A stretch of 5,456 bases of DNA from Anaerolineae bacterium (GTDB lineage Bacteria; Chloroflexota; Anaerolineae; CG2-30-64-16). The position numbers were made by a program, and so were the translations under genes. The notes below the pieces were generated by a model that saw nothing but the letters and a program-made list of their open reading frames with translations, made no database searches and was not told the DNA's origin. The stretch lies in NCBI GenBank assembly GCA_025454565.1, contig JALOOE010000205.1:1-5456 (forward strand). Direction: 5' to 3'. Positions 1 to 4,140 of the stretch are shown piece by piece. Position 1 is the first letter of the stretch; the number at the start of each line of letters is the position of its first letter.

Positions 1-917
1 TAGGGCATGTGGCAATCAGCGCAGGCGACGCCTGAGCGTGCGTGCAGCCCGCTGCTCCACATTTCGAACTCGGGATGCTGCGTCTTGAGCATCGGCGCGC
101 CGGTCTCTTTGTGCGTCCAATCTTTGAAGCCGTACTCGTCGTAGTGCTTCTCCATCTCCTCGATCTTCAGCCCATTGCTCCAGGGGAACGTGAGGATTTT
201 GTTGTCGCCCTTAAAGTAGTACTCAACATGGCACTGGGCGCATACATAGGTGCGCATTTCCTGGCGCGTGGCCTTGCTCAGATCGACGCCGCGCGCCTCC
301 ATCGCGTTCTTGAACGCCTGCCGGCTGATCCACAATTCCATCGTATCGGGGTTGTGGCAATCTCGACACGAGGAACCCGTGTGCAACGTGCCAGAGATTT
401 CCGAATAAGGCGTGCTGTTGAACTTCTCCCAACCCATCTGCTCGATGAGCAGCGGGGCCTCGGCGGCGTGGCAATTGGCGCATGCGGCCGGCTGTTTCGC
501 TACAACCTGGCGCTGGGTCTCTTTCTGGTCACTGAGCGCGTAATAGTGGCCACTCTCCTCGTTGTAGTCCACGCTGAACGGCATCGCCGCCCAGATCCGC
601 TTCAGCGCCGGGAACTTTTCCAGCTTGTCCCAGGGCTTCGAACCGCCGTAGGGTGTCTGGATGGTCCGGTCTTGCGTCTTCATGAAAGAGTCGTACTCGC
701 GCGGGAAATTCTTGCCCCACACGGCGGGGTCCAGCTCCTTTTCACCGATCTGGACGACTTTCAGCGGGTATTCGACCGCCTCGGCCTTGCGCGACATGAT
801 GTTCGTCAGCAGAAACGCCAGGCCGCCCAACAGGACGAACCCGACCACAAAGGCCAGGACCACCCACGGCCAGCGGCGACGCGGCTTCGGGGCGGATGGA
901 ACAGGTGTAGATGTCAT
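1..917 (-). CDS. nrfA: Ammonia-forming cytochrome c nitrite reductase NrfA, CXXCH type (3' end beyond window)
   Basis: Catalyses six-electron reduction of nitrite to ammonium outside the cytoplasmic membrane, receiving electrons from NrfH. The 305 visible residues begin with a basic stretch (KPRRR) and a hydrophobic segment at about 16-40, a signal or uncleaved anchor. Heme-binding motifs are CANCH (146), CRDCH (184), CAQCH (226) and CADCH (299); the fifth and the C-terminal helices lie off the left edge, since the family is usually about 480 residues. NrfA signatures are clear: CAQCHVEYYF with the active-site Tyr (Y233), LKTQHPE carrying the calcium-site Lys278 and Gln280 and catalytic His281, and Arg136 in KETQR, matching the active-site Arg. 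The first motif ends in His where classical NrfA has Lys. Octaheme relatives are unlikely given the NrfA-specific spacing. The start at 917 has a strong Shine-Dalgarno. nrfH lies 67 bases upstream. Confidence 0.95.
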   Translation of the reverse strand, partial: MTSTPVPSAPKPRRRWPWVVLAFVVGFVLLGGLAFLLTNIMSRKAEAVEYPLKVVQIGEKELDPAVWGKNFPREYDSFMKTQDRTIQTPYGGSKPWDKLEKFPALKRIWAAMPFSVDYNEESGHYYALSDQKETQRQVVAKQPAACANCHAAEAPLLIEQMGWEKFNSTPYSEISGTLHTGSSCRDCHNPDTMELWISRQAFKNAMEARGVDLSKATRQEMRTYVCAQCHVEYYFKGDNKILTFPWSNGLKIEEMEKHYDEYGFKDWTHKETGAPMLKTQHPEFEMWSSGLHARSGVACADCHMP

Positions 918-924
918 AGCAGCT

Positions 925-929
925 CCTCC
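925..929 (-). promoter_or_regulatory. Ribosome binding site of nrfA
   Basis: GGAGG on the minus strand, 7 bases before the ATG at 917. It fixes the start of nrfA and shows that the gene has its own translation initiation signal although it follows nrfH. Confidence 0.8.
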
Positions 930-935
930 AGATGA

Positions 936-954
936 TTGAGGCCGCTCAAGCCTC
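936..954 (-). promoter_or_regulatory. Two overlapping, mutually exclusive small hairpins upstream of nrfA
   Basis: TTGAG pairs with CTCAA around a 4-base loop (936-949), and GAGGC pairs with GCCTC around a 7-base loop (938-954). The two stems share bases and cannot form together. They sit just upstream of the nrfA ribosome binding site (925-929). There is no U tract, so this is not an obvious terminator. Stems this short can arise by chance, and any role in tuning nrfA translation or RNA processing is inferred. Confidence 0.25.
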
Positions 955-986
955 TATCTCTCGTCTCTAGCTCTCGTCTCTAGCTC
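948..986. repeat. 13-bp tandem repeat in the nrfH-nrfA spacer
   Basis: On the plus strand TCGTCTCTAGCTC occurs twice in perfect tandem (961-973 and 974-986), followed leftwards by a degenerate third unit at 948-960 that matches at 9 of 13 positions. On the coding strand the array begins inside the nrfH stop codon (985-987) and fills much of the spacer before nrfA. It carries the GACGA word also seen after other stop codons in this window. Confidence 0.85.
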
Positions 987-1500
987 ATTTCCCATGACCG
1001 ACCCCGGCGTGACAGCGCAGGCAATCGGTCGGATTCGGGTCATCGTCATGGCTGATTGCCACGGTCAGATCGGCGTGACAGGTCAGACAGGCGTGCTGGG
1101 TCACATCACGATTCATCTCGGTGATGCGGATCGGCTCCGGGAAGTTGCCGGTCGTAAAGGCATAACTGTGTCGGAAGCCGTTGATGCCCTTAATGGCGTA
1201 TTTGTGCACCACATTATCATGCGGCGCATGACAATCGTTGCAAGCCGCCACGTGCTTGTGCGAGCCGCGATTCCAGCCGTCGTAATACTCGCGCATGATG
1301 TGGCAGTTGGCGCAGGCTTTCGGGTCGTCGGTCAGATATGACAGCCCTTGAGCGTAGTTCACCGTGAAGCCGCCCAGACCGACGATGCCTCCGAATAGCC
1401 CGGCCAAGACCAGCCAGACCCATAAAGGTGCAAAGCTCGCGAACGAAGCGCGACCGGGCTTGGGAGGCGGTGCTTCAGGTGCGCGTATCGGTTCATCCAT
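985..1500 (-). CDS. nrfH: NrfH-like membrane-anchored tetraheme cytochrome c (quinol dehydrogenase of nitrite reductase)
   Basis: Member of the NapC/NirT/NrfH family, which oxidises menaquinol in the membrane and passes electrons to NrfA. The 171-residue protein is the right size for NrfH. A Pro-rich N-terminus (to about 22) is followed by one transmembrane helix (about 25-47) and four heme motifs: CANCH (63-67), CNDCH (87-91), CLTCH (138-142) and CLRCH (160-164). The first reads CANCHIM, giving the CxxCHxM arrangement whose Met (M69) is the heme-1 axial ligand in known NrfH. A His-rich stretch (GSHKH, 79-83) precedes the second motif, as is typical. It lies 12 bases after a six-helix membrane protein and 67 bases before nrfA, the standard nrfHA order. 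NapC and other relatives share the fold; the neighbour nrfA decides for NrfH. Confidence 0.94.
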   Translation of the reverse strand: MDEPIRAPEAPPPKPGRASFASFAPLWVWLVLAGLFGGIVGLGGFTVNYAQGLSYLTDDPKACANCHIMREYYDGWNRGSHKHVAACNDCHAPHDNVVHKYAIKGINGFRHSYAFTTGNFPEPIRITEMNRDVTQHACLTCHADLTVAISHDDDPNPTDCLRCHAGVGHGK

Positions 1501-1507
1501 GCATGTA

Positions 1508-1513
1508 TCCCCC
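1508..1513 (-). promoter_or_regulatory. Ribosome binding site of nrfH, overlapping the upstream stop codon
   Basis: GGGGGA on the minus strand. Its first G is the last base of the TAG stop (1513-1515) of the upstream gene, and the G run ends 8 bases before the nrfH ATG at 1500. This arrangement suggests translational coupling. A nearby ATG (1502-1504) is in another frame and stops after three codons. Confidence 0.65.
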
Positions 1514-2214
1514 TATTCGGCTTCTTCAACCAGCCGAGACCGATTGGCGGGTCGGGACGAGGTCCGCCCGGCCCACACCAGGACGCTGATGCCGGCCAGC
1601 ATCAGGAGCGCGCCGCCCAACAACAGCGGCATCCGAATTACATTCACCCACTGGGCGCCGTCGGGGCCGACATGCGTCGGAGCGGCCCACAGCGGCGTCG
1701 TCAGCGCAATCAGCCCGCCCCAGAATGCGGCCAGCCCTGCAGGCGTCGCAACATCGCGCTTTCCGCTGGGCGCAAAGCCGTCGATCAGCTTCCAGAGAGG
1801 CGGCAATCGCAGCAGCAGAAAGACGATCAACACCAGCGCCGTGAGATAGAAGCGCATATTCTGCGGCGCCCCCTTGCCGCGCAACGCGATCGAGACGAAG
1901 GTCTGCACGCCGGCCAGAACCATACTGATCACGAGCACGATCAGCGCGTCGCGATACGCGTGCGGCTTGCCGCGGGCCAGGGCGATCGTGACGACGATGC
2001 CCCAGGCCGAGACAACGATGGCCGCGATCATCAGAAAGACGTAGAGCCACTGATAGGATGCCAGTTTCGCCATCGACGGCCCCCACGCCATCGGGTTCGA
2101 CGCCACGCAGAAGGTGCCGATCCCGCCCAACAAATTGAAAACGGTTGCCCCGGCCATCAAGATGATGGCGATGATGCGGAGGACCCGTCCGCCGGTGGAA
2201 GGTTGAGAGGTCAT
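1513..2214 (-). CDS. Six-helix membrane protein of unknown function, coupled to nrfHA
   Basis: I do not recognise a named family. The 233-residue product is strongly hydrophobic with about six predicted membrane helices, near residues 11-36, 55-79, 89-110, 122-140, 158-177 and 195-215, and a charged C-terminal tail (RSRLVEEAE). A single Cys lies at the end of the first helix (GTFCVASNP, C36) and there is no CXXCH motif, so it is not a c-type cytochrome. His residues are few (H85, H181) and do not form a heme-ligand pattern. The start at 2214 has an AAAGGG ribosome site 7 bases upstream. Its stop is 12 bases from nrfH and touches the nrfH ribosome site, so the two are probably made together. 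An assembly factor or membrane partner of NrfHA, or a quinone-related function, is possible but only inferred from position. Confidence 0.85.
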   Translation of the reverse strand: MTSQPSTGGRVLRIIAIILMAGATVFNLLGGIGTFCVASNPMAWGPSMAKLASYQWLYVFLMIAAIVVSAWGIVVTIALARGKPHAYRDALIVLVISMVLAGVQTFVSIALRGKGAPQNMRFYLTALVLIVFLLLRLPPLWKLIDGFAPSGKRDVATPAGLAAFWGGLIALTTPLWAAPTHVGPDGAQWVNVIRMPLLLGGALLMLAGISVLVWAGRTSSRPANRSRLVEEAE

Positions 2215-2221
2215 CTTTGAT

Positions 2222-2227
2222 CCCTTT
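2222..2227 (-). promoter_or_regulatory. Ribosome binding site of the six-helix membrane protein gene
   Basis: AAAGGG on the minus strand, 7 bases before the ATG at 2214. It supports that start over an ATG at 2228-2230, which opens a different frame lacking membrane-protein character. Confidence 0.6.
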
Positions 2228-2245
2228 CATTATCGAAACCCGACT

Positions 2246-2306
2246 ATGGACGCTAGACGACGGTCAACAGCGCCAATCAGCGCCGACCTACCATCGTCCA
2301 TCGTCA
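2246..2306. repeat. Repeat-rich spacer after ctaB with nested inverted repeats and GACGATG words
   Basis: The 89-base gap between ctaB and the six-helix gene is full of short repeats. On the coding strand two GACGATGG words (sharing one G) begin with the last two bases of the ctaB stop codon TGA (2304-2306). CAGCGCC occurs twice on the plus strand (2268-2274, 2278-2284). An outer inverted repeat ATGGACG/CGTCCAT (2246-2252, 2295-2301) encloses an inner GGTC/GACC (2262-2265, 2285-2288), so an interrupted hairpin could form. No T tract follows, so it is not called a terminator. Confidence 0.6.
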
Positions 2307-3179
2307 CAGCGCCACAATCAGCATCGCACCTAACATATACACGGATGCGTACTTGAAGAGCGCGAAGCTCGCCCGCGGCGAGGGGCGCGCCACGCCCAGG
2401 ATCGCCAACGCCAGCAGACCGGCGCCGAGCAGTCCCAGCAGCCACATCAGGCCTGTCTGCACGCCGATGGTCGCCGCCACGCCGGCCATCACCAACGCGG
2501 CCGCCAGGCTGGAGATCGCGATCATCACCCGCGTCGCGTAGAAACCGTGCGCGGCCGGGAATGTCGGAATGCCCGCGGCCCGATAGTCATCGAAATGACG
2601 CATCGAGAAGGTCATGATGTGCGTCGGGATCCAGAGGAGCACGCCCAACGCCAGCATCACGCCCACGGCGTCGATATCGCCGATTGCCAGCACCCGGCCC
2701 GCAAGCACCGGCATCCCACCGGCCAGCCCACCGATCAGGATCGCGTAGGGTGTCCGACGTTTGAGCCAGGCAGTATACACCACAACATCGAAAAAAAGTC
2801 CAGCGAACACGACGGCGCCATAGAGCGGTGCCAGCGCCAGCGCCCAGCCGACGCCGAGCGCCGAAAGGATAGTGCCCAGAAGCACCGCCTCGCGCATGCT
2901 GACCTGGCCCGATGGCAGCGGCCGCCAGCATGTCCGCTTCATTACGCTGTCAATGTCGCGATCATAGGCCATGTTCAGCACGGTGCTGCCGCTGATGGCC
3001 AGGAACAGGCTGCCGATCATCCCGAAAAAGGTGGGCCATGCACCGTTGGGGCTATGCGCGCTCAGATAGCCTGCAATCCCGGTCGCCAGGAGCAGGCCGG
3101 TTTGGAGGCTCTTGATCAGCGGCCAGTAGCGACGAAATGCAGAATGCAGAATGATGAATGATGAACGAAGCGCAGCCAT
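2304..3179 (-). CDS. ctaB: Protoheme IX farnesyltransferase (heme O synthase), UbiA family
   Basis: Integral membrane prenyltransferase that adds a farnesyl group to heme b to give heme O, the cofactor or heme A precursor of heme-copper oxidases. The 291 residues fit the family. The first prenyl-diphosphate/Mg site is intact: N69-x3-D73-x3-D77 followed by KRTxWRPLPSG. The conserved YTAWLKRRTPYAILIGGLAGG block (135-155) and the second Asp region (DDYRAAGIPTFP, 197-208) also match CtaB. About nine hydrophobic segments are present. Deviations: the usual PHFW is PTHIM here, and the usual GW after the PPL loop is GR, so another UbiA-type specificity cannot be fully excluded. Residues 5-14 are encoded by a 7-bp tandem array. 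No other ATG, GTG or TTG start precedes the conserved core, so 3179 is kept, with a moderate AAGGG site upstream. Confidence 0.85.
   Translation of the reverse strand: MAALRSSFIILHSAFRRYWPLIKSLQTGLLLATGIAGYLSAHSPNGAWPTFFGMIGSLFLAISGSTVLNMAYDRDIDSVMKRTCWRPLPSGQVSMREAVLLGTILSALGVGWALALAPLYGAVVFAGLFFDVVVYTAWLKRRTPYAILIGGLAGGMPVLAGRVLAIGDIDAVGVMLALGVLLWIPTHIMTFSMRHFDDYRAAGIPTFPAAHGFYATRVMIAISSLAAALVMAGVAATIGVQTGLMWLLGLLGAGLLALAILGVARPSPRASFALFKYASVYMLGAMLIVAL
3139..3166. repeat. Four-unit 7-bp tandem array inside the 5' end of ctaB
   Basis: On the plus strand the units are GCAGAAT, GCAGAAT, GATGAAT and GATGAAC, in perfect 7-base register. The array encodes residues 5-14 of the CtaB-like protein. 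Because 7 is not a multiple of 3, gain or loss of one unit would shift the frame between the start codon and the enzyme core. Confidence 0.85.
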
Positions 3180-3188
3180 TTCGCTGTA

Positions 3189-3193
3189 CCCTT
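3189..3193 (-). promoter_or_regulatory. Probable ribosome binding site of ctaB
   Basis: AAGGG on the minus strand, 9 bases before the ATG at 3179. It is weaker and more distant than the other ribosome sites here, but it is the only candidate in the 43-base gap, which otherwise holds imperfectly repeated GTAGA and AGCGAA words. Confidence 0.45.
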
Positions 3194-3222
3194 GTCTACT
3201 TGTTTCGCTATCTACTCACCCA

Positions 3223-4140
3223 TCATCTTGCACACCGGAACCCCACGCTCGGGCTGGCGTAGTCGGGCCGGGCGCTGTTGTGCTCCCAGATGCGTAGATT
3301 ATACCCATAATTGTCTTTACTGCCACCTCGCAGCCAGCGGTCGTGAATCCCCTCCTGCAGATCGGCGGTCCACTGCCAGACGTTGCCGGCCATGTCGTGA
3401 AGGCCGTAGGGGCTGCGGCTGTCGGCGGTCTGATAGCCGTCGTAGGTTTTGCCGTTGTAGAACCCGACAGGCGTCGTGTCACCCTGTTTTCCCGCAAGCC
3501 GCTCGAATGGATCACGGCTGGCGTAGAAGTTGGCGTTGTTGAGCATGATCTCGTGACCCCAGGGGAACGGCCGGTTATCGGTCCCACGTGCGGCCTTCTC
3601 CCACTCCAACTCGGACGGCAGCCGCCAGCCATAGAACTCGCAGTACGCTTGCGCGCCGAACCAGGTGACCACGGTCATCGGATGGTTTTCATAGCCGGGC
3701 CTGACGCCGAACGTTTTGCCCTCAAAGGTGAGCCGCAAGCTGGGGTCGTTAAGCGGCACGTGCAACCAATCACCGGCCTTGATCTCCTTCTCGTGTTTGT
3801 GCTCGTGGAAGACATCGCCAGGGTAATAGCCGACCACCTGGTCTCCCACAATCTTGACTGTGCCCTTTGCCAGCGCCTCGTTGAGGTAGCGAGCATATTG
3901 GTCATTGGTCGCGTCGGTGAGCATGATTTCGTAAGGCTTTGCCACCATGCCGGCATCTTCGTGCTGCCCAAGGACAAACTCGCCCGCAGGAACCTTCGTC
4001 CAGGCCGCAGGATCCACCCCCGTCTCGACGTTTGCCAGCGCAGCCGTCGCCACCGGCGCCGCGCAGCCGGTGAGCATGATTGAGGCTGAGGTTAAGGTTA
4101 AGATGAGGATCGCGGCGAGCCATCGTCTGTCGTCTCTCAT
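3223..4140 (-). CDS. SUMF1/FGE-fold (NirV-like) lipoprotein lacking the catalytic cysteines
   Basis: A 305-residue exported lipoprotein with the formylglycine-generating-enzyme/sulfatase-modifying-factor fold. The N-terminus has basic residues (MRDDRRW), a hydrophobic core and the lipobox LTGC with lipidated Cys26. The domain runs from about 49 to 303: VPAGEFVLG, a TNDQYARYLNEA-type motif (78-89), HPMTVVTWFGAQAYC then GWRLPSELEWEKAARG (171-186), GLHDMAGNVWQWTAD (246-260), RGGS (271-274) and terminal GFRC. Genuine FGE has two catalytic Cys shortly after RGGS; here that stretch is KDNYGYNLRIW, and the only cysteines are 26, 167 and 303. Oxidation of sulfatase cysteine is therefore unlikely. NirV, encoded beside copper nitrite reductases, shares this fold, which suits the nitrite context, but its role is unknown. 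A His-rich loop (HEHKHE, 112-117) could bind metal. The start at 4140 is set by GGAGG and the ATGA overlap. Confidence 0.88.
   Translation of the reverse strand: MRDDRRWLAAILILTLTSASIMLTGCAAPVATAALANVETGVDPAAWTKVPAGEFVLGQHEDAGMVAKPYEIMLTDATNDQYARYLNEALAKGTVKIVGDQVVGYYPGDVFHEHKHEKEIKAGDWLHVPLNDPSLRLTFEGKTFGVRPGYENHPMTVVTWFGAQAYCEFYGWRLPSELEWEKAARGTDNRPFPWGHEIMLNNANFYASRDPFERLAGKQGDTTPVGFYNGKTYDGYQTADSRSPYGLHDMAGNVWQWTADLQEGIHDRWLRGGSKDNYGYNLRIWEHNSARPDYASPSVGFRCAR
4081..4110. repeat. Period-6 low-complexity tract encoding the signal-peptide core
   Basis: On the plus strand consecutive hexamers read TGAGGC, TGAGGT, TAAGGT, TAAGAT, GAGGAT. The tract is in codon register with the lipoprotein gene and encodes most of the hydrophobic core of its signal peptide (ILILTLTSAS, residues 11-20). 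It is another example of short tandem words near gene ends in this window. Confidence 0.55.
4137..4140 (-). other. ATGA stop/start overlap coupling the membrane protein and lipoprotein genes
   Basis: The TGA stop of the upstream membrane protein (4137-4139) overlaps the ATG of the lipoprotein (4138-4140). This arrangement typically gives translational coupling and supports the chosen lipoprotein start. Confidence 0.85.

Noticed and set aside
42..935. Long plus-strand open frame of 297 codons
   Set aside because: It is antisense to nrfA, which has four heme motifs and NrfA active-site residues in the minus frame. The plus-strand product shows no recognisable domain and is a by-product of high GC.
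1526..2230. Overlapping minus-strand frame of 234 codons
   Set aside because: Its product is Arg/Asp/Gly-rich without membrane or domain character, whereas the overlapping frame at 1513-2214 gives a clean six-helix protein with a good ribosome site.
2215..2245. Possible FNR/NnrR-type operator upstream of the six-helix gene
   Set aside because: A TTTGAT half-site is present (2216-2221), but no correctly spaced ATCAA partner is found, so no operator is called.
3223..4140. Active formylglycine-generating enzyme for a sulfatase
   Set aside because: The two catalytic cysteines expected after RGGS are absent, the protein is an exported lipoprotein, and no sulfatase is encoded in the window.
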